Below are positions 47,566 to 60,693 of a DNA stretch of 64,000 nucleotides, in pieces. Origin of the DNA: Malurus cyaneus samueli (lineage: Eukaryota; Chordata; Aves; Passeriformes; Maluridae). The stretch is taken from the NCBI GenBank assembly GCA_009741485.1, contig CM019215.1, forward strand, positions 76,201,916 to 76,265,915, written 5' to 3'. The position numbers were made by a program, and so were the translations under genes. Positions within the stretch are counted from its first letter, which is position 1, and every line of letters begins with the position of its first letter. The notes below the pieces were generated by a model, which saw nothing but the letters and a program-made list of their open reading frames with translations, did no database searches and was not told the origin of the DNA.

Positions 47566-50199
47566 GTTATTAAGGGTGACCAGCAAAAAAACAGTAAAAT
47601 GTAAATAATTTATATATTCTGATGAACAAGTTCCTTGAGGGTTAAAAGAAGCTGCAGCATTTGCACCGTAGCACTCTGACAGTGAATCATTAGTGATGCC
47701 CAGTTTGCCAAAGTCCCAGGCGTGCAGCTTCCAAAAGCAGCAGACACAAAACCAGCAGTATGTTTGTTTTGTTTTTTTTTTTTTTTTTCCCTCATGCATC
47801 AATTTTATAAAGTCAAATTGGCCTTCTGGAATCCCCACAGCAATTTGCAAATGATGTATGAAATCACATATTCCTACCTGCACAGTGCACAGGGAAAAGA
47901 AAAAAGAAATAGCTTTCCTATCAGTGTTCTGACATGCTATTTCAGTGATACTTGATATCCAGTCAGACACTGGCAAATATAAGATATTAGTTCCAGGCGC
48001 TGGGAAAAATACCATTTACAAGAATGTTTGTCACACTTTTCTTCTTCAGCTTTCCTGTTTGTTCTCTTAGAACTATTAACCTTGATAGTTTTGTCTTTTA
48101 GAAAACATATTTTCTCACACAAATCCATCGAGACAGTTTTCTGAAATTTTGAAATGATTTCTCTCTCCTTTTTCTGATCATGGCTTGGAGAAGTATATGA
48201 GCTGGATGATCTCTCAAGGTATACTGCAGTATTCTGTGATTCATTGAGATTACCTATGCATTTTTTGCTCCACTGTTTTGCTTGAATTGTATTTAATTCT
48301 CCAGATACTTTTCATCTCTGTAGGCAGAACAAAAGCCTTTTTAAAGTTTTAACTTACTTTCTACTGTTCTTTTAATTTTAATAGCAAAACTGCAGTTTTT
48401 CTTTCCGTTTGGCATAGAATATTCACTACAGAAAAGGTTAGTATTTGTATCCTGCCTTAAATGATAAAAAAATCTGCATATTATGTATCTTGTTTTTAGT
48501 TAAAAAAAAAATACTCTTTTGCTCTTTAGGGTCAAAGGTCGTCTGGTAGACTTAAATAGGTGATATGTAAATTAACATATGAGAGGTCTCCAGAATTTAT
48601 TATCTGTTCAGATGCTGTTAATAAAGACTGTATATTTTGAATTAAGATATGAGAACAAAACAAAACAAAAAACCCCAGGAATAGAATATGGTAAATGCTG
48701 TGTCATCATCGTAGAATCACACAATAGTCTGGCTTGGAGGAGACCTTTACAGGTTGAATGCTATCAAGTGAAACACATTTTATTATTTTAGGTTTGAAAG
48801 GAATTATTTTCTAACATGTTAAGGCCCTTCAGGTTTCTGTGCACCCATTCCCTGAGAACTGTGAATGCCTTTGGAAAGAAGTATCAATGTAATGTAACCA
48901 ATGAAATGAGGCAGTTCCACCATCTCACAGAATTGCCAAAGTTTTTGGTCATCAGTGGGAGTCCCAACGAGTTGGGAAGCACTGTTTAGTATTAGTGGGA
49001 TCAGGGACCTACTAAAGCAGGTTCTGCATCAGGCACTCAGCTGCATTCACCAACTGTATTCATCCATGCCAGAAACATGGTGAATTACCATGCAGATCTC
49101 CACACAAGCATAGTTATATTACTGTATTACTTTTGACACGTGAGGAAGGATGTTTTAACTTTTCTCAGGGGATTTTTCATAGCACCACATCATACAGCAT
49201 AGTAGAAAAAAGGACTGTGATGATATTCTTGGAAAGTCCCTGTCAACAGTGCAATATATTTATCCTTTTTATTTTTTTTTTTGTTTTCAGCATTGAGGGA
49301 GATAAAACATTCAGGAAAGAGAAATGTTCTTGTTTCTCCTTCTTTTTCTTCAAGGTTAAAGACATTTACCCACACACCCTAAGATTTTAATGATAGAACT
49401 GTGTGTTATAAAGATTTTATGATTGTATGGCAAGAACTTCAAAACATGGAAAAGAATATTTGTAAGTAAGAAATTCTGTTATTATTGATGAGACTTGCTA
49501 GGCCCACTATCCTTTATGAATAAAGCACAATCAGTTTTACTGATGTCTGATATGGTGCAATGCTGCATTAAACACGTTCTGGGGCAATTCTGCTCTTTCC
49601 TGACTGGGTACTCGATGTCTGAAGGAAACTGGGACGTGAACTCAGCCATCTTCTGAGCAGAAGCAGCAGTGTCTCTTCTCTGCCAGGCATCCTGTTTGCA
49701 TGCAGCTGCAAAGAACATATTGTGTGTGAGATCTCAGTGCTTTTGGCAAATGGTGCAATTTTTCCATGGGAAAAACAGCTAAAAAATGTTTGCAGGTCAA
49801 ATGGTTAGGAGATATTTAAAAATGTCTCATCACAGATATTTATACCCTATTTTCCCAAATTCTTTTCTCTTGCTTTTGTTGATACTCTGATTATCCATGG
49901 CCATGTAAAAGCAGGTATCCCTGTAACCTGAATCCCTAAATGGATATTCAATTTGAACTCACTCAACCATAGTTAGTGCAATTTAGTTTATCTTCTTGGT
50001 AGTAAACTTCCCCTTTCAATGTGTGTGTCAGTAATGGTCTTTATATAAGGCAAGATTCCATATACCTGACAGATCAATAACTCAAATCAAATTAACTATG
50101 TACCCTGAAATTTGGTATCCAAGGACTAGAGAATCTTTTTTAATCAAAATCACAAAGACATTTCTGAAACAAACACTATATATATTTTATCTCACTTAT
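47566..50199. other. AT-rich non-coding stretch
   Basis: No gene was recognised. It includes a T tract at about 47771-47788 and a short CR1-like tail at 48706-48755. Confidence 0.6.
48706..48755 (-). mobile_element. Short CR1 tail remnant
   Basis: CATCGTAGAATCACACAATA then GTCTGGCTTGGAGGAGACCT resembles the reversed CR1 3' end (ATAGAATCACAGAATAG, then TTGGGTTGGAAGGGACC). Homology fades after about 50 bp. Confidence 0.55.
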
Positions 50200-50472
50200 A
50201 TGGCGCCCTGCGATAGGACAAGGAACAATGGGCACAAATTAAAATACAGAAAGATCCATCTGAATGTGAGGAAGCACTTCTTTACTGTGAGGGTGACAGA
50301 ACTGGGAACAGGCTGCCCAGAGAGGTTGCAGTATGTCCTTCTTTGTAGGTGTTCGAAACCCACCTGGATGCAGTCGTGTGCCACTTGCTCTGGATGAGGC
50401 TGCCTTGCACGTGTGGCTGGACAGGATGGTCCCCAGAGGACCCTTCTGTCTCCAACCATTCTGTGATTCTCA
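50200..50472 (+). mobile_element. CR1 LINE 3' end, plus strand
   Basis: GGACAAGGAACAATGGGCAC, AAATTAAAATACAGAAAGAT, CCATCTGAATGTGAGGAAGC, TTCTTTACTGTGAGGGTGAC, GGAACAGGCTGCCCAGAGAG, TGCTCTGGATGAGGCTGCCT and CTGTCTCCAACCATTCTGTG follow the CR1 3' consensus to its tail. The overlapping frames (60-115 codons) are shadows. Confidence 0.92.
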
Positions 50473-52488
50473 TTCATCCCAAAGCCACAATGCCTGTTTG
50501 AGCACTGTCAGCACTAGGAAAACTGTTAACAAAACTGTAAAACAATGCATGGGTGCTCTCTTTATTTTCACATCACCTGTTATACTGGAAAAAGTCCCGA
50601 CTCTCTCTGCATTACCAAATTCTTCTCACCATCCTTGGTGGGGCAGACAGGGAGAAACCTGCTTAGAATTAATCCACTAACTTCAGGTATTACCTTATGT
50701 GACATCTGTAACCTACACAGGAAAAAAATGGTAAATCAGGATTTGACTGTCTTTAGCATAGATTGAATGGGTTTGGGAAACATACTCTTATCATAAGGAA
50801 ATTTATTTGCCACAGATAAGGAAATTAGCTCCTGCTGTGATCCTCATGAACAAGAATCCTTAATAGGATATGGACAGATTAATTTATTTAAGTCCTCATA
50901 GATGAACCTCATGGACCTCTTGGGGAGAAGAAAGAAAATAAAAAAAAAAAAATATGCTTTTTATACCACAGTGGCTTGAAATTGCATATAGAACTAGGTT
51001 TAGCTTGATTAGATCATCTGCTTTGTAATACATTAGATCCTATGTTATCCACCTGCTTTCTATGCAGATAGAGATTTCTCTCATATACTTACCCACAGTT
51101 GCTGTATGACTTCTTTGAACTAGCAAATCCTTTCAGGTAAAGAACCATCCTTTGGTGTACACATGCATATTATACAGTAAAATAAGATTTCATTGTGTTT
51201 GAGTAAGAAAAAATTAAAGGTTCAAAAAGAATGCTATGTCAATTCCACACTCATTAGAAAGTGTATCTAGTAAAACAGTAATTTTTGTTCTGTGAGTGTG
51301 TGGGGATTTCTTGTTTCATTTCATTAATGCAGTGGTACAGAGAAGAAATTTTCACATGGCAGATACAATATGAACTTTGAATAGTCAATGTTAGTTTTGT
51401 TCAACTGCAATTTAAGAGAACAAAGGAGTTGCTTTAGCTGAGGCTCAGGAAAGGACATTAATTTAGGAGAAGAAAGGTTGTTGTGGGTCAGAACAAAGAT
51501 TCATCTAGCCAATAACCTGTGCTCAACACAGCTTACAGAGCAAACGTCTAATAATAAGGACAGGGCACATAGAGTTTTCGTTTGAACTATTTTCAATTTT
51601 GAACTGGTTTTTGTCTCACAGGACTTTCTGAAGCAAATGTGGTTTCAGAGTGTTTTGCTTCCATGTAATGTTGCAGTTTACCCTGGAGGCTTTGCAAACC
51701 CAGCATTCAATGCATCTTGTGGCAATCCTGCATTACCTGAGCAACCGCCTCCTTTGTTATAAAACTGGCTTATACCAATTTCATTTTATGCCCCCAGTTC
51801 TTATATTGGAAGAGACAGTGTGCAATTTCTGCATGTCTACTGTGTCTATGTCAGTTTGATTTTGTAGCTCTCTGTTATCTCTATCTCTCTTTTTAAGAGA
51901 CAAGAGTCTTTTGAAGATGCCAAGCCAGTCTGTTGCTTTTCATGTGGAAATAGTCCAGTGCCACTGAATGTCCTTACCTACATGCTCTGGACCTTTTCCT
52001 GTCCTACCAGATTTTACTTTGAAGGACTTAAAAAACAGCATAATAACATTTCTATTTCATTCTCCATGCTTTCCCTAGTAATTTCTGTTTGGGTTTTTGA
52101 CTGCTACTGAACACTGAGCAGCTGATTTTACAGAGCTATGATAATCCCACAGTGCCCACCTAGCCAGCTCAAGGCTCATCATTTTAAATGTACATCAATT
52201 ACATATGCACCTTTCCCTTGTGCTTCACTTTACATTTACCTATTCATTTGTATTTCTGCTGCTGCTCTCTCTGTTCCAGGTGAGCTTACTTGTCATGTTA
52301 CAATAAGAGCAGAGAAATCATGAACCTGGATAGCTTGTTTGTTCTTTTTCTCTCTTGACAGGCAGTTAGCTTTCCTAGGATTTGAAAATGTTGATTTAAA
52401 TGTTAAAATGTTGAAATGTTGCCTGACAACAGACAATGAGCCCATTTATGTAAATAAATGATGCTGAAACTTGAGGGCTGTTACTTCT
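50473..52488. other. AT-rich non-coding stretch
   Basis: Nothing recognised. The frame at 50333-50680 starts in the CR1 end and reads on by chance. Confidence 0.6.
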
Positions 52489-52528
52489 GAAGACACAGGC
52501 TTCAGACACCTCTGAAGCCTGTGTCTTC
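52489..52528. repeat. Perfect 18-bp inverted repeat with 4-base loop
   Basis: GAAGACACAGGCTTCAGA (52489-52506) is the exact reverse complement of TCTGAAGCCTGTGTCTTC (52511-52528), with CACC between. Pairing does not extend outward (T at 52488 opposite C at 52529). The stem could form a strong hairpin in DNA or RNA. It is shorter than a normal microRNA precursor arm, and no wider pairing is apparent. Confidence 0.95.
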
Positions 52529-53659
52529 CATTGTTTTTTCCATCAATCCTTTCTTGTCCTAGGCAAATCCACAGAGCAATATCAGGTACTAGACAAAGCC
52601 ACTATTTGGCTCTTGAATTTATGCTCCAGATAACCAATATAAGCTTGGCTCATTCTGCATTTGATGAATTATTTTTCACATTACAGATATTTTTACACCT
52701 TACTATGGTGTTTATATGTAGGATTAATATCTTCAGTAAGATTTAATGAATTATTTTTCTGTGATACTTATTTTATCCTTTTTGCCTATTTTTCAGTCTA
52801 TTCTCTTCTTTTGGAATAGTTTGCCACTAATATTGTACAAGGAATTCTGGCCAATTTCACTGAGAGTTTAATTATTGTCACTCTAGCAATTCTTTTACAA
52901 ACTGTTGTTATTAGTACAAATTATTTAGGTGCTCTTAACAGCTCACCATCAGTGCCTCTTGAACTGATATTTACATCTTTTCCTGAAGGCGTTGAAAGAT
53001 CTTAGTGGTGTTTACTATACTATTAAATTTCTCAATTGCCACAATAGTATCTGTGTTGCACAATGTCTTCAGGGAGGGGAAAAGAATGATTTATCTAGGT
53101 CAGGTCTTGTAGTCATTGATTGTTTTTTAGCTTGAGTATTACAAAAATTGCATGTGTTTGAGGAAGTAAGTGCTTAGGCATCTGATTCAAAAGTCTCTGA
53201 TTGAAAAATACATCCATTATAAAACTGTGCTCATCTCATATAAGTTGTTCACAAGCTATTTATTATATCTATTGAACTTTAAAAAACATACACCACAACT
53301 CTAAATATCATGTGCAATGGTTCACTTTCTCCCATTTAATTTCAGAAATTACTTTAAAAGGTATCTCTTTAGAGTTCTGAATCTTCAGCTTTCATTTCTT
53401 TACACAGCTGTGAAGTTATCAGAACTCCCTTTCATCTAGCAAGGCATGCACAAAATTTTAAAATAAGGAAAACAGTTTTATTTGAACAACATCTTGTCTG
53501 TGGTATTGTAAAGTCTTCATCAGACTTATTTCCTCCTGTAAAGTAATTACAGAACAATTTAGACTGTAAAGGACTCAAGAGTTCTCAATTTTAACTTCTC
53601 ATGTAAAGCTGGGCTTGCTATAAAATGAGACAAGGATGCTCAGGACTTTATGCAGCAGA

Positions 53660-53715
53660 GTCTTGAAAACCTCCAAGGACAGAGATTACACAACCTCTCT
53701 GGACAGCACACTCCA
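53660..53715 (-). mobile_element. Short CR1 remnant
   Basis: GTCTTGAAAACCTCCAAGGA followed by GATTACACAACCTCTCTGGA resembles the reversed CR1 block (TTGAAAACCTCCAGGGATGG, then ACTCCACAACCTCTCTGGGC). The flanks are too diverged to extend it. Confidence 0.6.
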
Positions 53716-55662
53716 CTTTCCTCAGCTTATTTTTTTTATCTCTTATGTCACCATTTTACCAGCCATGTCTCATGTCCTGCCCGGTGCTGCTACGAAGAGG
53801 CAACCTCTATCTTTTCAGTAACCAGCACACAGGTGTGGACAGGCTGCTGTTGCAAGAGAAGTGGTTCAGCCTCATTTGTGCGTGCTCTCGCTTCAGCCAA
53901 ATGAGAATGCCCTGTAGAATAATACAGCCATGTTTTCTCTTGCTAGGTTTTTCCGGTTAACAGAGCACTTGAAGCTCTGGTTGTGTTTGACATCACCTGC
54001 AGGTAGCAGTTCTAGGTGAGGATTGACTTTCCTCACACTGTCCCTGCTTGTCTCAGCAATATTACCACAGTTCTCCCTTGAAGCTTGTTCCTAGTTCTTC
54101 ATCCTGTGGATTGTGGTTTCACTGTGGAACACAGTCATGTGTTTCCTGCTAATCTGTTTTTTCCTGGTTATTGTGAGAGATCAATCCCGAGCTAAGAGAT
54201 TACTCTTAAAGACCTGTCAGCTTTTACAAGCTATTTTCCCTTCCAGAGCTGCCTCTCTTCGGGTCACTCATACCAATTTCTTGATTAGCCAAATACTTCA
54301 CTTCTAGAGCCCTGGATCTGCAGTGTGCTACTTGCTACCTTCACTTCCCTCCCCTGGGAATCTTGAGCTTTTATGTTTCATGGTCACTACAGCCAAAGAT
54401 ACTATGGATTATTACCTTCACATTGAGTTTGTCCCCGTTAGTGAATTGCAGAACCATTGTGCAATTGCCCCAATAATTTATTGTCTCAAGAAATTATCCC
54501 TGACACCTCCCCAACAACTCTACTTGGCTCCAGCTGTGCTGCCATTCCAGTAGATTGCAGAAAGATGAAGATCCATCCTAAGTGTCAGGGTCTATGATTT
54601 AGAGATCTTCTTAAACTGTTTAAAGAAGACATTTTATGCTGATGGGTGGTCTGTATCTCTCTCCTACCACAAAAGCACCCAAACCGGCATCTCCTTTAAT
54701 CGTGACCTAATTGTCCTATGAAACTGATCCTTCTGAAGAAGGGTGGAAAGAATATTGAAAAAAAAAGAAAAAATAACAGTAAACTAATTGTCATTGGTGT
54801 AATCTGAGAATCAAATAAATCTTTAAAGAGTAACCATAAACACTAATAATTTGTAAAGTTTGTGCACACTTTACAGTATATATTACTAGTAGGCGTAAAA
54901 CTTTTAATAACATGTTTTTATCTCTTCATTAAGTAAAACTCAAATATCCCCGTAGCCTGCACCTCACATGGTTTTGGAGGAAATTCTGAAAAACCTGGCC
55001 TAAGCATCTGCCTTAAACTACAAGCATGCTGAAGTACTTGTAGGCTTTCTTGCCTCTGTCATAAGCACCTTTCTTTTCTTGTATTCTTTGCATTTCTCTT
55101 CCATGATTCCTCTTAAAAATTCACAGAAATATACATTGAGCATTATTTGGAATTGTTATTGTAGTTGGATGATTCCTTCTATGTCCTTTTCCTATATACT
55201 TAAAAGTTGCTAAAAAACTATTTGGTAGTCAAGTAACAGTGGCTCATTAACATACAGTGTCATAACTGAATTTTTTAATTTGTAATATTTAAATGTTTTT
55301 GATAATCTGAACTTATCTGAATATAGCCTGAAGAAGCATTGTGTAGAGTTTTCACATTGCTGCTTATGCAAAATTATACTTCTTTTGATTCTCAATATTG
55401 TCAAATTATCTAATTCACACAATACAGCACTCATCATGCCTTACTGTTTCTATTTGAATAATTCAAGTTTTAGCTCATCTTTGCTTGACAGTCTTTCTAA
55501 AATTGAAGAGGTCATTTATTTACAGAGAAGGTTTTCAGACGACATCTTGGCATTTTCTTCTACACATGGGGGTAGAGAAGAATAAACAGCAGTGGTAGTT
55601 TTCCTCTATATAATAGAACAGGTTAATTTATTTAGACATCTTGGGTTTGTTTACAGCAGGGA

Positions 55663-55710
55663 GTTTTGTTTTTTTGTGTTTTTTTGTTTGTTTTTTTTTT
55701 TTTTTTTTTT
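55663..55710 (+). repeat. T-rich tract with G interruptions
   Basis: About 48 bp of T runs with single G bases. Confidence 0.92.
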
Positions 55711-58700
55711 CCAATGCAGCACAATTTGCACTCACTTTTCTGTAATTTTCCTTTTTGCATTTGCAGATAATTGCTATGTGAAAAATGAACACATAGTAGA
55801 GAATTGTTAAATGAGTACTCTCATTTTAAATGCATTTATTCTATTAGCTACCATGTATCTGGTAAGGCTACATTATATTGTGGTGTATACCCTGGGGTGC
55901 TCGAAATCCGCCAGGGTAGAGTTCTTGCACAATTCATTTCTTCAGTTTCAGTGTGAATTTTAGGAGATCCTGGTGTTTCATAGATGTGTAAGCTTTCTGT
56001 TTTATGTGAAAAACTTGATTGCTCAGCCACCTTGAGATTTAGACAGTCCATAGCTGAGGAGATAAGAGTTGTTAACCTTCCCCTTGAAATAAACAGCTTG
56101 AAGCTATAACTTTCAAGAACATCAGACAATTTGGGTCTGAAATTGAGCTATTATTAACAGTCTGAACAGAAGTGCAATACCAAAAAATACACAGATGTGT
56201 GTAATTAGCTATTTTTTTTTAAATGGACCTTTAGTGTCAAAATACACTGAGTGAACTTTAGTTGCAGAGTTTTGTGTGGTGCTCACCAAGCGGATTTTAT
56301 AATAAAAGATAGATCTATATGGAAATTACCTTCTTACACCTCAGAGAGAAAAGGAATAGATTGTCACGTAAGATTACAGTTAGCCACCAAAGTTGTTTTT
56401 TATGTCTAATGACCTCTTTTGACTTCTTTCTTCAGCTTTGCTAGTAGAAAAGCGTATTATACTTGTCCATGTTGCATATTGTCCTCTTCACCTGTGCTTT
56501 CTGACACTTTCACAGTCTTTTCGGAGTTTTGACAAACAGTTGTAGGGACCCCTACTGGAGTATTTCAGCCCAGGGGGGTGGATTTCAAATATTTTTCCCT
56601 GAACAGAGCTATACCTAAGGTTGCAATTATATGAGCATTGCCATCTCAGTAATACTATTTATGTTTCTACAGATGAGGTTATATTGAGGAATATATTTAA
56701 ATGGATCAAGTTAACAATTTTGAGGAAAGGAGTAGAGTTGTGAACCAGGATCTGGTATGCTGAGTTGATGATCAGTATAGACAGAATAATTTAAGGAAGC
56801 CCTACAAAGTAAAATTTGTCCAGGAGAGACAAAAAGTCTACAGGGATAAAGTCCTGTTGGATATTGCGGAATTCTGCTGGAAAAGGAGGCAATGCAATTA
56901 TAAAGGAAAACCTGTGACTAGCATTATCACAATTCATTTTGAGTTGCCAACATTATTAAGGAATCTTAATTATGACCTGGAGTTAAATATCTCTGTGAGA
57001 TGTTAAGCCTGTATTTTTTTTCTCTGCTGAATCTTCTGCTATTTCTTGTACATTTCAAGGAACAGATAAATGTTCTTTTAATAAATATACAAGGTCCTGA
57101 TATTATTGTAAAGTTCCCTTTCATAAGGAGAGCTTCTTTTTTTTTCTGAAAGACCAACTTCTTGAGTTTTGGGGGTTTATTTTGAGAACCCAGCTGGGCC
57201 TTCACATTTGTGGCTGCTTTGCAAATTAGCAACACTAATAAAGTGATAGCATTTTCAATAAACCAGGAAATTTAAAATTAATTTAATATACCCAAATGCA
57301 TTTAATAAGCATAAAAGAAGAAATTTAAGCTTCTTCATAATTTCTGCTCATACATTTTATGAGTTTGTTTTACTAAAGCAGAATTGAGGCTAAAAAGTTT
57401 GTTCCTATTTCTGTTAATTTTGCCAGAACCAATGACTGCATAGGAATCAGACAGAAGCCTACCAGATGTGATTTTGTCCTTAATTTTAGAAAAATCCAAG
57501 CATTCATTTGTTTGTTTGTTTGTTTTAATATATGATTGTGATCTCTTTGATCAGTAGTAATTTTTTTTTGTTATGTGCTTATTTGGAGGCATTTAATGTA
57601 TTGTTTTGCAGTCACCAATAGTTTTGTGTTCAGAAACAAGAGTGTTTGATTTTTAATTAAAATTGTCTGATTCTTTCTCAGTCCCATACACCAAAGTAGT
57701 TCCTAAAGAATTGATCTGTCCATGGCCCTCACCATTTGCACATGTAGATGATGGGAAGGGAGAATTTCGCCTGTGAGGCTCAAGAAAAAGAAGCCTTTGC
57801 TTGTGAGTTGGGGATATTTTTTATTGTTGATGTTTTGTTGGTGTTGTTGTGTTTCCCCCAAACACCTTTTCTTCCTGCAGCAACAGAAAGAGAATTATTT
57901 CTGGTTATCATACTCTACATAGGGATTCTGAATATGCTGTTTCTGGAGTGCAAGAGGCTCAGAAATAAATTTCAGGCTGCAAAATTTATCAAGATTCGGA
58001 ATACTTTTAGCTTTTTATCTTGAAAAGATAAGTACAGTATAAGCTACAAGAATGTAGGTATTTTTATTTCAGAGGAGGGTTTCCTGTGTTTTGGGTTTTG
58101 GTGGGATTTTTTACCCTTTTGTATTAAATACAATGTTGTAAAAAAGTATATTAAAAATGGCTTACACACGGTTGTTAATGCTCAGCTGTGTTTGACCAGC
58201 TCTAGAGATAACTTCTTTTCCCTGGAGTAATAACTTATTCTCTGGTTCCTCTTTCCTTTGGCAAAATGTGCTTAGGCTTTGCATGATCAGTGAAAGAAAC
58301 TGAAAGCAGCTTTTCCTTGTTATGAATATTAGGATAATTGGCTCAGTCATTCTTTTTACTTTTGATATTGCATCTTATAAAATATTAAAAAAACTAGGAG
58401 GCATCAAAAAGACAGTCAGTTCAGGCATGTCATTCTATACTGTATTTTCACAATGTGAATTAGAATGACCCACACTTTTCAGAATTCGGTTTTAAATTTA
58501 AGTTCTTTCATCCAATTGAAACTAATGATAACGCCCTATACCTTGAAAGTGTTGTGTTTATTGTTGTGTTTTGGATAAATATTCTTTTCATGTACAGCAC
58601 TGCAGTTTTTCCAAAGTTAACATGGAAATTATATGAACATTTAGAAGCCAATGGAAAAGTCTTTGGATATTGTGAAAGATTTTGTTGTTTGATATTAATT

Positions 58701-59044
58701 CTCTTCAGGTTTTTATGGTTGGGTTTTGAGGTTTGAATTGCAGTGCTTTTTCACTGATTTCTTTGCATTTTCCTGCAGCTCCCATCTTCATTGTGTTAGC
58801 AAATATCTTAATTTTGCCAGAGAAATAATTTTTCCTTTTTTCCCCTATTTTTCTATTTTCCCCTTCACTTTATTTCTGTGGAATTTTGAAACATAGAAAT
58901 GACACAGATATAGTCAGTCATTAAAAGTTATTATAAATTTCTTGAATGTGGTCATGAAAACATAAAGCAGACCCATTCCACTTTCTTGCTTGTATGGTTT
59001 TCCTATGTAAAGAGAAGATATTTTATTCTTGTGATTTTGGTGTG

Positions 59045-59089
59045 TTTTTTTCTTTGGTTTTTTTTTTTTTTTTTTTTTTTTTTCTTTTG
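59045..59089 (+). repeat. T-rich tract
   Basis: About 45 bp, mostly T, with CTTTGG and a C interruption. Confidence 0.9.
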
Positions 59090-59767
59090 TTTAGTTTACT
59101 GCTGCAAAGATCAAAATAAAATAAACTCTTTGCCAACAACTTTCTGAAGACCTAGTACCAGTTATTCATGAAATCAATGGGGTTACAGCTTTTGAATATG
59201 TCAGACATCATCTTGAATTTTAATTTTATCTGAAAGGGTAATGTGGTAGAACTGTGTTATGTTTTTTGCCTTTTCACATTTATTAAATCCGGATAGCTTA
59301 TGCCTTTTAAGAATAGCATTAACCTTGTGATGCAATGAAATACCTGAATAAAAATACTCTTTTATGAAAGAAAAATTAAAGGGAGCACTTGCTATCATAA
59401 ACCAACTGTAACACATCATTGAGTTTCTATAGCAGAGATTTTCATGGTTGGATCCCCAGCTCTGTATTAGACTGAGCTATTCTTACTCCATTCTGAGTGT
59501 GCTTGGCTCTTTTGTTCGGTTACAGGCCAATATCATTTACAGGGGAAGATAAAGACTAGTGAATGAAACAGCTCAATGGAACAAGATTTTATTTCCTGAA
59601 TAATCTCTGGATTATCCCAGATTCATTAGGATGCTGGGAAGGTAATCTGTGGGGGTGGATTGAATGTCTGACCTTCAAGAGGTGTCCTCTTTCATTTGGA
59701 GACAAGCAAGTCGTCTAGGACAGAAAATTGTAAATTCATATAAATCCACCTTTCTTGAACTGACGCA

Positions 59768-60035
59768 TGGAAATCATGGATGGTTTGGATTGGAAGGGAC
59801 CTTAAATATCACTTATCAATGCTCTGCCATGGGCTGGGATACCTTCCATCCCAGCCCCATCCACCCTTCCCTTGAACACTTGTAGGGAAAGGGCATCCAC
59901 ATCTGCTCTGGGAGATCTGTACCAGTGCCTCACAACCCTTAAGAATTGCTTCCTGATGTTTAATCTAAATCTCTCTTTCAGTTTAAGCTGCTCCCCCTGA
60001 TCTTGTCACTACATGTCCTTATAAATGTGGGAATG
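59768..60035 (-). mobile_element. CR1 LINE 3' region, minus strand
   Basis: Reversed CR1 blocks: TGGAAATCATGGATGGTTTG, GATTGGAAGGGACCTTAAAT, CTGCCATGGGCTGGGATACC, CCTTCCCTTGAACACTTGTA, GGAAAGGGCATCCACATCTG, CAGTGCCTCACAACCCTTAA, GAATTGCTTCCTGATGTTTA and ATCTTGTCACTACATGTCCT. One of the better preserved CR1 copies in the window. Confidence 0.93.
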
Positions 60036-60634
60036 TGAGAGGTTGTTTTGAGACAGCCCAAGCAGCTTCTCTAGGATTATTTAAGGCAAGGTTTGAGAAG
60101 TACAGTATTACAAACACCTGTAATGCTGAAACAGCAGATGAGGGACTCTTACTCTCCTCGGTGTGTGCATTTTGTCAATATATGGATTAACTAGAGACAC
60201 AAAGTTTTGAACATGTTTAAGTCCAGAATTCTGTCTATCTACATGTATGGAAAAGACATTTTAAAATATATTTTAAAATTATACAAAATTTGCCAAAATA
60301 AATTTAGAAATATTCTGTTTCTTCTGTGTTTGCAGTTAACTTGCTCTAATAGATTGCAGCAAATAGCCTGTGTGTGTGGAGTCGATTAATTACTGGTTTT
60401 AAGTGTTTTGCATGTCTGCATATTTTAATTAGGCTTAAGATACTTCTTTCAGGAAGTAGAAAATACAGAAAAGCAAAATCAGGTTTGAAAAAGATTTAGT
60501 ATTTGAAAAATGCTTGGTCATATCAGTGAGTAATGAATGAGTTTGAACTACCCCTTCCAATGACTTCAGAAGTTAACTTGTGGAGTTTTCGTAAATTTCT
60601 ATAAACCAATTAAATAAGGAGTTACTTGAGGTGG

Positions 60635-60693
60635 GTTTTTTTTTTTTTTTTTTGTTGTTTGTTTTGTTTTATGTTTTTTTTTTTTTTTTTTTT
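60635..60693 (+). repeat. T/G-rich low-complexity tract
   Basis: Two T runs separated by GTTGTTTGTTTTG. Confidence 0.92.

Larger units (their letters stand above)
52529..59767. other. Long AT-rich non-coding stretch
   Basis: No gene was recognised. It contains a short CR1-like remnant at 53660-53715 and T tracts at 55663-55710 and 59045-59089. A 93-codon minus-strand frame at 55848-56129 has a fairly even amino-acid composition but no motif I recognise. The 53720-54560 region is more balanced in composition with several plus-strand frames of 60-84 codons, again unassigned. Confidence 0.5.

Noticed and set aside
47404..48015. 203-codon minus-strand open frame
   Set aside because: Its C-terminal part is the translation of a T/G tract (runs of K, N and Q), and the rest has no recognisable motif.
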